Source: Candidatus Vogelbacteria bacterium | GTDB taxonomy: Bacteria; Patescibacteria; Paceibacteria; UBA9973; UBA12445 | Length of the DNA: 24,888 bases | Reading direction: 5' to 3' | Assembly (NCBI GenBank): GCA_016201425.1 | Contig: JACQCW010000041.1 | Span: 1-24,888 of the forward strand | In this document: in pieces, positions 14,919 to 20,658 of the stretch | Position numbering within the stretch: the first letter of the stretch is position 1 | Layout of the letters: every line of letters begins with the position of its first letter | Notes under the pieces: model-generated | What the model was told of the DNA's origin: nothing | Seen by the model: only the letters and a program-made list of their open reading frames with translations | Databases searched by the model: none | Position numbers and translations under genes: made by a program

Positions 14919-14947
14919 AGTTTAGCAGATATATGGCAAAATGTCAA
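14919..14947 (-). promoter_or_regulatory. SPFH-operon promoter, extended -10 class
   Basis: Minus strand: TTGACA (14942-14947), 17-base spacer ending TGC, TAAACT (14919-14924). The -35 overlaps the VKOR stop codon and a small AGCCC/GGGCT stem (14947-14964). Confidence 0.75.
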
Positions 14948-15849
14948 GCCCTAACCTTTGGGCTGACGACCACAACAATACCAGCAAGAACAAGAAAAAT
15001 CAATATGTATTGAAATATAAAGATGCTTTGGGAACCATTAATTTCTAAAAAGATTATAAACCCCCACGAAAGCAGAGATACACCTCCTAGATATTGGCGA
15101 ATCAAGGCATATGTATTGCAAGCCAGGTGCAAAATCAACAAAACAGCGAGGATTACAATCTTAGTGATAAATTGGGGAGAAGAACCCAAGCTTGAGTGAT
15201 CAAAATGATAAAAAATGTAGTTAAAAATGACAGCGCCACCAATCATAACCAAAGTAATATCGTTCAAGAAAAACAAAACTTGTTCCTCCCCCTTCGATAC
15301 GTGCCTGTGTGCTCCGTAATAAATCGACAAAAATTCATACGTGGCCGATGCAACAAACCCAAATACAAGAAGAACAGAATATATAGCGGAAGCCGATACA
15401 AGATATGTCATCATCATATTAGACAATGCCGCCAAACTATTAGTGCTTAGGACCAAAAAGAATGTAGAAAAACAGATGAGCGCTGAACTCAAGCACCAGC
15501 TACACAACTCTTTAAGCTTCAGAGTTTGTACAGAAGTCAAATATATTGAAAACAGAAATCCAGAACAAACTAAGAGGAAAAGTACGGAAACAAATTGAGG
15601 GGTTCTAAACACTGGCCAAAGGAACATGAGCGCATATCCGAAGAAGTTGGTTACATAAAAAAACATACCCCAGATTTCCATAGGTATACCTAAAAATTTA
15701 GAGTATTTGCTAAATAGAACTTGCTCACACTTACCGTTCAGAGGGCACACCATCGGCCTATTCGATTGCTTTTCTCTAAATATTTTTAACGCAATAGCAA
15801 AACCGATAATCGAGAGAACTGAAACCACAAGATAGATGAGATTATCCAC
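14944..15849 (-). CDS. VKOR-family membrane thiol oxidoreductase
   Basis: 301 residues, starting at GTG 15849. VKOR homologues re-oxidise DsbA-like thioredoxins and pass electrons to quinone, supporting extracytoplasmic disulphide formation. The core (about 1-145) has four membrane helices, the loop cysteines Cys35 and Cys41 (MVCPLNGKCEQVL), the FLGIPMEIWGM signature and the active-site CxxC (Cys116-Cys119, LKELCSWCLSSA). A second block of about four to five further helices (about 145-300) has no recognised domain and replaces the thioredoxin fusion often seen. TAAAAT ends six bases before GTG, so a leaderless mRNA is possible. It follows cca by 39 bases. The substrate could include the 2-Cys coiled-coil protein nearby; that is inference. 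Confidence 0.9.
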   Translation of the reverse strand: MDNLIYLVVSVLSIIGFAIALKIFREKQSNRPMVCPLNGKCEQVLFSKYSKFLGIPMEIWGMFFYVTNFFGYALMFLWPVFRTPQFVSVLFLLVCSGFLFSIYLTSVQTLKLKELCSWCLSSALICFSTFFLVLSTNSLAALSNMMMTYLVSASAIYSVLLVFGFVASATYEFLSIYYGAHRHVSKGEEQVLFFLNDITLVMIGGAVIFNYIFYHFDHSSLGSSPQFITKIVILAVLLILHLACNTYALIRQYLGGVSLLSWGFIIFLEINGSQSIFIFQYILIFLVLAGIVVVVSPKVRA

Positions 15850-15855
15850 GTCTAT

Positions 15856-15861
15856 ATTTTA
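15856..15861 (-). promoter_or_regulatory. -10-like box before VKOR
   Basis: Minus strand TAAAAT, then six bases, then GTG. The -35 region (TTTTAT) is weak. Co-transcription with cca is the alternative. Confidence 0.35.
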
Positions 15862-15888
15862 CTCCAAACCTGGGATGAATAAAAGAAA

Positions 15889-17382
15889 CTATTTAACGTG
15901 ATACTTCTTCCTTATTACACTGAGCTCTTTTTCTTCAAGCTCCTCTTTGGTTTCCTTACCTTTTTCACCCAGTAGCTTAAGTTCGATATCAGAAAGTTTT
16001 AAAAGCTCCAAGCTTCTTTTTTCTAAATACTCTTGGGTGTTTAATTCAGGTTTATCTAAAACCTCTTCCAAGAGAGCGTGCAAGATATATCCGATCTTTG
16101 GGCCAGGTTTCATTTTTGAAATCTCCATAATTTTTGCGCCGTCAACCTTAAGCATTCCAACAGAGACCGGCGCTCGCATTGCTTCTTCAATCATAGACTC
16201 ATATTTCCTCAACCGATATGGTGTCTCTTTCGGCCTGCCCATACCAATTCTATCGCACGCCCGCACTTTCATCAGATCCCATACATTTTCTGGTCCAACA
16301 TTTCTTATAATTCTTCGCACGGCCGATAAGGTTATTTTATCGATATCAGAAAAGAATAAGTGATGTCGGACTAATTTTGCAACTTTATATATAAGATCAT
16401 TTGAATATTTAAGGCGTAACAAAATCTTTGTTGTCATTTTCCCACCAACTACGTCGTGCCCATAGAACGTCCAATCATCTTTATCCTTGCTCCAAACTCT
16501 TGTTTTGGATTTTCCCACATCATGTAGAAGAGCAGCCAAACGCACGTCGAGTGGCCAGTCACGGTCGGCCGAGTGATTCAACGCGCGTAAATTGTGTTCC
16601 CAAATATCGTAGATATGGTCACCATTTTGTTCCATTCCTATCCCCTCTTCCAATTCAGGAATTATATATTTCAATATTCCATACCTATGCAACATAATAA
16701 CCCCGACCATGGGATTCGTAGACATTATAATTTTATTAAATTCTTCGCGGATTCTTTCAATCGATATTTTTGAAAGCAAGCTAGAATATTTTTCAATTGC
16801 ATCACTCGTCTCTTTGTTAATCATGAAACCTAGCTCTGTGGAAAACCTTATTGCCCGAATTATACGTAATGCATCCTCTGTAAAACGATCAGCAGGCTCA
16901 CCTACTGTTCGTATAATCCTGTCCTTTATATCTCCTTGTCCTTTATATAGATCAACTCCCTGTCCTTTAGCAGGGTCATACGCAATCGCATTCATTGTAA
17001 AATCGCGTCTTTTAAGATCATCCCCAAGTTTATCAGAGAATTTTACCGAATCAGGATGCCTGAAGTCAGAATATTTTCCTTCAATTCGAAATGGAGTAAC
17101 CTCAACCACCTTAAGTGTTTCACGAATAACCTGCCTGCCGGCAGGCAGGACATCTTCATTAACAACACCAACAGTCCCAAAATCATTCTCGTAAAATGTT
17201 TTCACGAATAACGTCTGAATCTGTTCTGGCTTTGCATTTGTTGTAACGTCCCAATCTTTTGGCTCTCGCCCAATGATCAAATCCCTAACGCATCCGCCAA
17301 CTAAATACGCCTCAAAACCAGCCTTTTGCAAGGTTTCAGTTACTCGTGAAACTTCTTTTGGTATTTGATTACCGTTAATCAT
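15889..17382 (-). CDS. cca: CCA-adding enzyme (tRNA nucleotidyltransferase) with HD domain
   Basis: 497 residues from ATG 17382; the frame runs further up but into tRNA-Leu, so that part is not coding. It adds or repairs the 3' CCA of tRNAs, which is needed here because none of the four tRNA genes encodes CCA. Nucleotidyltransferase motifs: LVGGCVRD (27-34), catalytic Asp43 and Asp45 in PKDWDVTT, RRDFTMNAIA (125-134), and the template-like block EDALRIIRAIRF. A central HD domain carries LLHDVGKSKT with YGHDVVGG and HHLFF. Residues 78-84 read VLPAGRQ, produced by a 20-base palindrome inserted between strands that are normally joined by a short turn; the frame is kept. No SD. VKOR follows on the same strand. 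Confidence 0.95.
   Translation of the reverse strand: MINGNQIPKEVSRVTETLQKAGFEAYLVGGCVRDLIIGREPKDWDVTTNAKPEQIQTLFVKTFYENDFGTVGVVNEDVLPAGRQVIRETLKVVEVTPFRIEGKYSDFRHPDSVKFSDKLGDDLKRRDFTMNAIAYDPAKGQGVDLYKGQGDIKDRIIRTVGEPADRFTEDALRIIRAIRFSTELGFMINKETSDAIEKYSSLLSKISIERIREEFNKIIMSTNPMVGVIMLHRYGILKYIIPELEEGIGMEQNGDHIYDIWEHNLRALNHSADRDWPLDVRLAALLHDVGKSKTRVWSKDKDDWTFYGHDVVGGKMTTKILLRLKYSNDLIYKVAKLVRHHLFFSDIDKITLSAVRRIIRNVGPENVWDLMKVRACDRIGMGRPKETPYRLRKYESMIEEAMRAPVSVGMLKVDGAKIMEISKMKPGPKIGYILHALLEEVLDKPELNTQEYLEKRSLELLKLSDIELKLLGEKGKETKEELEEKELSVIRKKYHVK
17130..17149. repeat. GC-rich palindromic element inserted in cca
   Basis: CCTGCCTGCCGGCAGGCAGG is a perfect 20-base palindrome, far more GC-rich than the gene around it. 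Read in the gene it encodes LPAGRQ with no frameshift. LPAGRQ-type insertions recur in proteins of CPR genomes in my recollection, suggesting a dispersed palindromic element able to land in coding frames. A 13-base repeat (TTTCACGAATAAC) occurs beside it at 17118-17130 and again at 17200-17212. Confidence 0.8.
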
Positions 17383-17393
17383 GAAACAATTTG

Positions 17394-17475
17394 TGGGCAC
17401 GGGGAGATTTGAACTCCCAACTCTTGCGAGATACGCTTCTGAGACGTACGCGTATACCAATTCCGCCACGTGCCC
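17394..17475 (-). tRNA. tRNA-Leu (anticodon CAG)
   Basis: 82-nt class II tRNA on the minus strand. Acceptor GGGCACG pairs with CGTGCCC, anticodon loop CTCAGAA on TACGT/GCGTA, long variable arm CTCGCAAGAG, T-arm GGGAG-TTCAAAT-CTCCC, discriminator A. The next bases are CAA, so CCA is not encoded. It lies 11 bases upstream of the cca start on the same strand. Confidence 0.95.
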
Positions 17476-17523
17476 GATTAATACAGTTTAATTCTATCAG
17501 ATGAGCTGGCTAGAGCCAACACA

Positions 17524-17546
17524 AAAGACGGGGGCTTCCCGTCTTT
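17524..17546 (-). terminator. Terminator of the zinc-ribbon microprotein
   Basis: AAAGACGGG (17524-17532) pairs with CCCGTCTTT (17538-17546). On the minus strand it starts nine bases after the microprotein stop and ends in a short T-run. Confidence 0.75.
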
Positions 17547-17554
17547 ACTAAGTT

Positions 17555-17701
17555 CTACTCCCAAGTTACAACTCTTTTGATATCCTTGCCACAGCAAGAA
17601 CACTTCTTTTTCTTTTTTGCGCAAGTAGCGCACCTCTGATGAAATTTATCTGTTTCTTGAGTTGTACATTCAGGACATGGTTTATTGCAAAGTAGAGTCA
17701 T
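17555..17701 (-). CDS. Cys-rich zinc-ribbon-like microprotein
   Basis: 48 residues, short enough to escape most gene callers. Cys at 5, 9, 12, 23, 26, 33, 35 and 36 plus His20 give a CxxxCxxC knuckle, a CxxC (RCATCAKKKKK) and a CxCC. A strongly basic stretch between them suggests nucleic-acid or ribosome contact, but no family is recognised. Followed by its own terminator. The 5' end overlaps, by 17 bases, the longest version of the divergent HNH-like gene. No SD is seen upstream of ATG. Confidence 0.65.
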   Translation of the reverse strand: MTLLCNKPCPECTTQETDKFHQRCATCAKKKKKCSCCGKDIKRVVTWE

Positions 17702-17984
17702 CCCAAATTTACAGGCCTTGCATCGACCACTAAAATCATTATTGCGAGATTATATGTTAAGGAATCCATGTGTAGATTGTGGCGAAACAGATATTACTGT
17801 GCTAGAATTTGACCACAAAGGTAGGGTTCCGAAAATAATGGCGGTTTCATCTCTAGTAAGAGCCCGCTATTCTTTGGATAAAATTAAGATTGAGATTAAT
17901 AAATGTCAAGTGAGGTGTGCCAATTGCCATAGACGAAAAACTGCGAGAGATTTCAACTGGCTAAAGAGTAAAATGCCCCTGTAG
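17685..17984 (+). CDS. Small HNH-endonuclease-like protein, end overlaps tRNA-Arg
   Basis: 99 residues from TTG 17685 (AGGA nine bases upstream), or 76 from ATG 17754; the conserved part begins near the second start. The core NPCVDCGETDITVLEFDHKG is followed by KCQVRCANCHRRKTARDFNW. This is the treble-clef HNH pattern, with two CxxC zinc knuckles, a DH catalytic pair and a late His. No separate N-terminal domain is evident. The stop codon TAG (17982-17984) lies inside tRNA-Arg, and the last three residues (MPL) are encoded by the tRNA acceptor stem. This suggests the natural 3' end was lost or that the gene settled against the tRNA. HNH proteins are often mobile-element nucleases; activity is unverified. 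Confidence 0.72.
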   Translation: MQSRVIPNLQALHRPLKSLLRDYMLRNPCVDCGETDITVLEFDHKGRVPKIMAVSSLVRARYSLDKIKIEINKCQVRCANCHRRKTARDFNWLKSKMPL

Positions 17985-18046
17985 CTTAACGGATAAAGTA
18001 TTGGTCTTCGAAACCAGTGATGGGGGTTCGATTCCCTCCAGGGGCA
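17975..18046 (+). tRNA. tRNA-Arg (anticodon TCG)
   Basis: 72-nt cloverleaf. Acceptor GCCCCTG pairs with CAGGGGC, anticodon loop CTTCGAA on TTGGT/ACCAG, T-arm around GGTTCGATTCC, discriminator A. CAAA follows, so CCA is not encoded. Its first ten bases overlap the end of the HNH-like gene. Confidence 0.95.
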
Positions 18047-18065
18047 CAAATATAAATATCCTACC

Positions 18066-18094
18066 TTTACAAAACAAGATTTTTTAGATTTAAT
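18066..18094 (+). promoter_or_regulatory. Promoter of the EEP-family gene
   Basis: TTTACA (18066-18071), 17-base spacer, TTTAAT (18089-18094). Leader of about 45 bases carrying AAGGAGG. Confidence 0.5.
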
Positions 18095-18144
18095 ACAACT
18101 TAGAAAATAAGAAGTTCGTGACAGACCATAAGGAGGTCGTTGAA

Positions 18145-18960
18145 ATGAAAATAATGTCTCTGAATGCGTGGGTTGGGAAACGAGGCCAAGATCTATTCGA
18201 CTTTGTATCAAAAACCGCCCCTAACATTGACGTATTTTGTTTCCAGGAAATCTTTTCTTCTCCGTTTTTGACAACCAATGGATCACTTACCATTGATGGT
18301 GGGCATCTAAATCTTTTATCTGAACTCTCAAGACTCTTGGTCAATCATACTGGACTCTTCTCCCCTTCCTCAGACCTAATATATCAAGACCATAACGGAA
18401 ATATTTGTGAGGGTATTTCAAGTAGAAATCCTTGTTCTATCGGAAATGCGATGTTTATCAGAAAAAGCCTTCAAATCGAGGCTTCTGGAGACATCTTCAT
18501 AAACGGTAATAGAAATTCCAAGGCACTTGGCTTTACAACCACTTCTCCCAAAGCAATGCAATATGCCGTCATCGTGGAAAACGGCAAAAAAATCAACGTC
18601 TTCAACGTTCATGGCCTATGGGACGGTGGGGGAAAGAAAGACTCTCCCGAAAGGCTTGCACAGTCTCGTGCAATTACCACATTTCTTAGACTATTCCCGG
18701 GTAAAATAATTTTATTGGGAGATTTCAACCTAGATCCTGAAACTGAAAGCATTCGAATAATCGAAGGTAACGGCAAGATGTTGAATCTGATTTCAAAATT
18801 CGGTGTTTCCTCCACAAGAACAAGGTTATATCGAAGTTATACAACCGGCAGCAAATTTGCTGATTATTGCTTTGTGTCACCAGACGTCAAAATCCTAGAT
18901 TTTAAAGTTGACCCGGCAGAAGTTTCAGATCACAGCCCTCTTATTCTAGATAGCGACTAA
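18145..18960 (+). CDS. Endonuclease/exonuclease/phosphatase-family protein
   Basis: 271 residues from ATG 18145, chosen because AAGGAGG lies eight bases upstream; GTG 18118 precedes the SD and is rejected. The EEP fold motifs are in order: KIMSLNAWVG, FCFQEIF (metal-binding Glu35), NVHGLW, LLGDFNLDP (Asp/Asn pair), ADYCFVS and the final VSDHSPLI with the catalytic His. Members include nucleases such as ExoIII/APE, and phosphodiesterases. Substrate cannot be told from sequence. There is no signal peptide, so it is probably cytosolic. Single-gene unit with its own promoter and terminator. Confidence 0.9.
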   Translation: MKIMSLNAWVGKRGQDLFDFVSKTAPNIDVFCFQEIFSSPFLTTNGSLTIDGGHLNLLSELSRLLVNHTGLFSPSSDLIYQDHNGNICEGISSRNPCSIGNAMFIRKSLQIEASGDIFINGNRNSKALGFTTTSPKAMQYAVIVENGKKINVFNVHGLWDGGGKKDSPERLAQSRAITTFLRLFPGKIILLGDFNLDPETESIRIIEGNGKMLNLISKFGVSSTRTRLYRSYTTGSKFADYCFVSPDVKILDFKVDPAEVSDHSPLILDSD

Positions 18961-18979
18961 ATTAGCAACACACACCCAC

Positions 18980-19006
18980 AACGCGAGCCTCGGCCCGCGT
19001 TTTTTA
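18980..19006 (+). terminator. Terminator of the EEP-family gene
   Basis: AACGCG (18980-18985) pairs with CGCGTT (18996-19001), ten-base loop, then a T-run to 19006. Confidence 0.85.
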
Positions 19007-19055
19007 TTTGATTTTTAACTTAGTTAATATATAATTCAGAATACTTTAAATATTG

Positions 19056-19126
19056 GCGGATATGGTTTAGTGGTAGAACAGGACCTTGCCAAGGTTCAGA
19101 TCGGGGTTCGATTCCCCGTATCCGCA
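19056..19126 (+). tRNA. tRNA-Gly (anticodon GCC)
   Basis: 71-nt cloverleaf. Acceptor GCGGATA pairs with TATCCGC, identical to the tRNA-Gly(TCC) acceptor. Anticodon loop TTGCCAA on GGACC/GGTTC, T-arm CGGGG-TTCGATT-CCCCG, discriminator A. CAAA follows, so CCA is not encoded. Confidence 0.95.
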
Positions 19127-19164
19127 CAAAATAAGGAATATCTAAAAAAATCAAAGAAAAAGTA

Positions 19165-19188
19165 AAGGCCCCATATTTCAGGGGCCTT
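19165..19188 (-). terminator. Terminator of microprotein unit A
   Basis: AAGGCCCC (19165-19172) pairs with GGGGCCTT (19181-19188). On the minus strand TACTTTTTC follows. It ends the transcript that starts near 19450. Confidence 0.85.
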
Positions 19189-19207
19189 GCGGGATATTAT
19201 CCCAGGA

Positions 19208-19342
19208 TCAGCTAACGTCCCAGCTGGTGCAGAAGGGTGCAAAATTGAAATCGTAGCGATCGTTATTGATTTCGTTCCGAACTGCACGGCTATGAAGCCA
19301 ATGGCGCCAAGCTTTCTTGCTGCCAAAAGTGACAGTATACAT
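19208..19342 (-). CDS. Microprotein, 44 residues, unit A
   Basis: Begins MYTVTFGSKKAWRHWLHSRA and ends PFCTSWDVS; rich in Trp, Arg and aromatic residues, with one Cys. No family recognised. Coding is supported by AGAGGAG five bases before ATG 19342, a strong promoter upstream and a terminator 20 bases after the stop. A longer overlapping frame (19096-19383) runs through that terminator and into tRNA-Gly and is therefore rejected. Amphipathic and basic in its first half, so nucleic-acid or membrane-surface binding is conceivable. Confidence 0.6.
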   Translation of the reverse strand: MYTVTFGSKKAWRHWLHSRAVRNEINNDRYDFNFAPFCTSWDVS

Positions 19343-19379
19343 GACGACTCCTCTACGCCCTCAGTAGTTTTAGAGTGCG

Positions 19380-19406
19380 TCAAAGAAATTCGTAAATTTG
19401 AACCAC
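19380..19406 (-). CDS. 8-residue leader ORF of unit A
   Basis: GTG start at 19406 with GGGAGG five bases upstream; encodes MVQIYEFL and stops at TGA. It is the first ORF on the transcript, 37 bases before the 44-residue microprotein. It may be a leader peptide that controls the downstream ORF; its small size makes this tentative. Confidence 0.4.
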   Translation of the reverse strand: MVQIYEFL

Positions 19407-19456
19407 GGTCACCTCCCTGCGATTTGTTAAAGGTACAAGTTTGTCGATTTTTCTAC

Positions 19457-19485
19457 AGTCTAGCATGCAGTAATTTATCTGTCAA
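19457..19485 (-). promoter_or_regulatory. Promoter of unit A, extended -10 class
   Basis: Minus strand: TTGACA (19480-19485), 17-base spacer ending TGC, TAGACT (19457-19462). Points away from the DnaA-box cluster. Confidence 0.78.
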
Positions 19486-19541
19486 TTGTCTTATTGAAAT
19501 TACCTTATTTACCAAGAGTTGTTCAAAAAGTCATCAAAAAC

Positions 19542-19571
19542 TGTGGATAAAGCTGTGGACACTGTGCATAA
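19542..19571. other. oriC: Three tandem DnaA boxes, candidate origin
   Basis: Same-strand array. TGTGGATAA (19542-19550) is the exact complement of TTATCCACA, TGTGGACAC (19554-19562) matches 7 of 9, and TGTGCATAA (19563-19571) is the exact complement of TTATGCACA. The last two abut. AT-rich DNA flanks both sides. dnaA is not in the window. Together with the parS-like site 22 bases away this is best read as part of a replication origin. Confidence 0.65.
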
Positions 19572-19592
19572 GGGACGTCTTTTACAAATAAA

Positions 19593-19608
19593 CGTTTCAC
19601 GTGAAATC
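19593..19608. promoter_or_regulatory. parS: parS-like ParB-binding site
   Basis: CGTTTCACGTGAAATC contains the full palindromic core TTTCACGTGAAA and matches 13 of 16 positions of the known parS consensus TGTTTCACGTGAAACA. ParB loads at parS sites, which usually cluster near the origin. A chance 12-base core match in 25 kb is unlikely. Confidence 0.7.
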
Positions 19609-19644
19609 ACTTTTGTGTTTCATGAATAACAGACCAAATAAAAC

Positions 19645-19674
19645 AGCCCTACCACACCCTTGTGTAGCAGGGCT
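19645..19674 (-). terminator. Terminator of microprotein unit B
   Basis: 13-bp stem (19645-19657 with 19662-19674, two wobbles) and a four-base loop, followed on the minus strand by GTTTTATTT. Confidence 0.88.
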
Positions 19675-19679
19675 AAACC

Positions 19680-19880
19680 CTACCGAACGTCCATCAGATC
19701 GTCGAACGGCGGAACCTCGAAGTCGTAGACTCCAGACCTGATCAACTGCTTGGCCCGCTTCCTGTACTGGCGATGCGCCAACCTCTTAGCCCAGCGCCTG
19801 TACTCCATCAGCCCCTTGTTGTTGCGGCTCTGGAGGTAATGGAAGGTGTTCGCGAACGCCCGAGTGATGACTTCGCCCAT
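19680..19880 (-). CDS. Small basic protein, 66 residues, unit B
   Basis: Starts at ATG 19880 with AAGGAG six bases upstream. Rich in Arg, Lys and aromatics: YRRWAKRLAHRQYRKRAKQL in the middle, then an acidic end (FEVPPFDDLMDV). No family recognised. The basic helix would suit RNA, DNA or ribosome binding. It is last on a minus-strand transcript after two mini-ORFs, with a strong terminator right after the stop, and is GC-rich compared with neighbours. Like the 44-residue protein of unit A it is short, basic and Trp/Arg-containing, but the two do not clearly align. Confidence 0.72.
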   Translation of the reverse strand: MGEVITRAFANTFHYLQSRNNKGLMEYRRWAKRLAHRQYRKRAKQLIRSGVYDFEVPPFDDLMDVR

Positions 19881-19892
19881 ATGACTTCTCCT

Positions 19893-19922
19893 TTTGAATA
19901 CCGGTAGTTTTCGGCATTCAAA
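19893..19922 (-). promoter_or_regulatory. Intercistronic hairpin before the 66-residue ORF
   Basis: TTTGAATGCCG pairs with CGGTATTCAAA over 11 bp (one wobble) on the minus strand, loop of eight. Its 5' arm includes the stop of the mini-ORF MRNIADFFI and its 3' arm ends at the SD of the next gene, an attenuator-like layout. Confidence 0.5.
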
Positions 19923-19947
19923 TAAAGAAGTCAGCGATGTTTCTCAT
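19918..19947 (-). CDS. 9-residue leader ORF of unit B
   Basis: MRNIADFFI, ATG at 19947 with AAGGAGG four bases upstream. The stop TGA lies inside the hairpin that precedes the 66-residue ORF. Ribosome position on this ORF could open or close that hairpin. Tentative because of size. Confidence 0.42.
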   Translation of the reverse strand: MRNIADFFI

Positions 19948-19984
19948 GAAACCTCCTTGGCGACGTGTAGCTAACAATCCAGAC

Positions 19985-20053
19985 TTAACTGTCCATACAC
20001 ATGAAGCACAGACACATGACGATCCAAAGTAACCAGAAAACTGGATCTTCCAC
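19985..20053 (-). CDS. 22-residue membrane micropeptide, unit B
   Basis: GTG start at 20053 with GGAGG five bases upstream. The peptide begins MEDPVFWLLWIVMCLCFM and ends in CMDS: almost entirely a single hydrophobic helix with two Trp and three Cys. It is the first ORF on the unit B transcript. Short hydrophobic peptides can act as membrane-enzyme modulators or type I toxins; neither is shown. Support comes only from the SD, the promoter and the coherent composition. Confidence 0.5.
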   Translation of the reverse strand: MEDPVFWLLWIVMCLCFMCMDS

Positions 20054-20108
20054 AATCTCCTCCTCTGTAATTCAAAAGCGTTGATATAAATGATCTCTGT
20101 TCTTCGAT

Positions 20109-20137
20109 ACACTAGCATAGTAGATAGTATATGTCAA
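20109..20137 (-). promoter_or_regulatory. Promoter of unit B, extended -10 class
   Basis: Minus strand: TTGACA (20132-20137), 17-base spacer ending TGC, TAGTGT (20109-20114). Confidence 0.72.
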
Positions 20138-20166
20138 CTATTTTGGCAATATATGGCTAGTTAATA

Positions 20167-20172
20167 TATAAT
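20167..20172 (+). promoter_or_regulatory. -10 box of the YraN-like gene, leaderless arrangement
   Basis: TATAAT, six bases, then ATG 20179. No SD. The -35 region is not consensus. Confidence 0.55.
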
Positions 20173-20178
20173 ATTACA

Positions 20179-20583
20179 ATGCCAAACAAAACTGTTAAAC
20201 GTGAAACGGGAGATAGGGGTGAGGAAATTGCAGCGGTGTTTTTTGTGAAACAAGGATTTTTGATTGTGGAACGAAACCATTGGCGCAAATGGGGTGAAAT
20301 TGATATTGTAGCCAAGAACATAAAGGACAATATATACCGTTTTGTTGAAGTTAAAACGGTTTCTCGATCATTAAGGACACTTGATCTGGAAAACGACGGT
20401 GGTTACTCACCGGCAGATAACATTACATTTGAAAAGAAAAAACGCTTCTCGAGAGTTATACAGACGTACCTAATGGAAAATAAACTAGGGGAGTGCGATT
20501 GGCAAGCTGATGTGGCTCTTGTATACCTAGATACAAATAGTGATGAATCTGTGATTGAAATGATCGAAGATATTGACTTATAA
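20179..20583 (+). CDS. YraN / UPF0102-family nuclease-like protein
   Basis: 134 residues, family length. Conserved blocks in order: GDRGEEIAAVFFVKQGF (11-27), RNHWRKWGEIDIVAKN with Asp42, and FVEVKT with Glu57 and Lys59. Together these form the D-ExK active site of restriction-endonuclease-like folds. The family is broadly conserved in bacteria, with a proposed Holliday-junction or DNA-processing role that is not firmly established. Promoter geometry predicts a leaderless mRNA. It lies just beyond the candidate origin and is transcribed away from it. Confidence 0.9.
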   Translation: MPNKTVKRETGDRGEEIAAVFFVKQGFLIVERNHWRKWGEIDIVAKNIKDNIYRFVEVKTVSRSLRTLDLENDGGYSPADNITFEKKKRFSRVIQTYLMENKLGECDWQADVALVYLDTNSDESVIEMIEDIDL

Positions 20584-20658
20584 TCCATTTATTATAGAGT
20601 AATTAAAGAATTTCGTTGATATACTGAGCAAGATAAACAACCTTAGGAGGTGTCGGTC

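Noticed and set aside
17116..17131. Second parS candidate TGTTTCACG
   Set aside because: Only one half of the palindrome is present and it lies inside cca coding sequence.
17906..18211. 101-residue minus-strand ORF
   Set aside because: Translates the tRNA-Arg gene backwards (WRESNPHHWFRRPIL pattern) and overlaps the HNH and EEP genes; no SD.
19096..19383. 95-residue minus-strand ORF
   Set aside because: It runs through a strong terminator (19165-19188) and into tRNA-Gly, and its start overlaps a stop codon without an SD; the 44-residue frame at 19208-19342 has a proper SD.
19918..20118. 66-residue minus-strand ORF ending in MRNIADFFI
   Set aside because: Upstream part lacks an SD and overlaps the SD-led 22-residue membrane peptide in another frame; only the last nine codons have a ribosome site.
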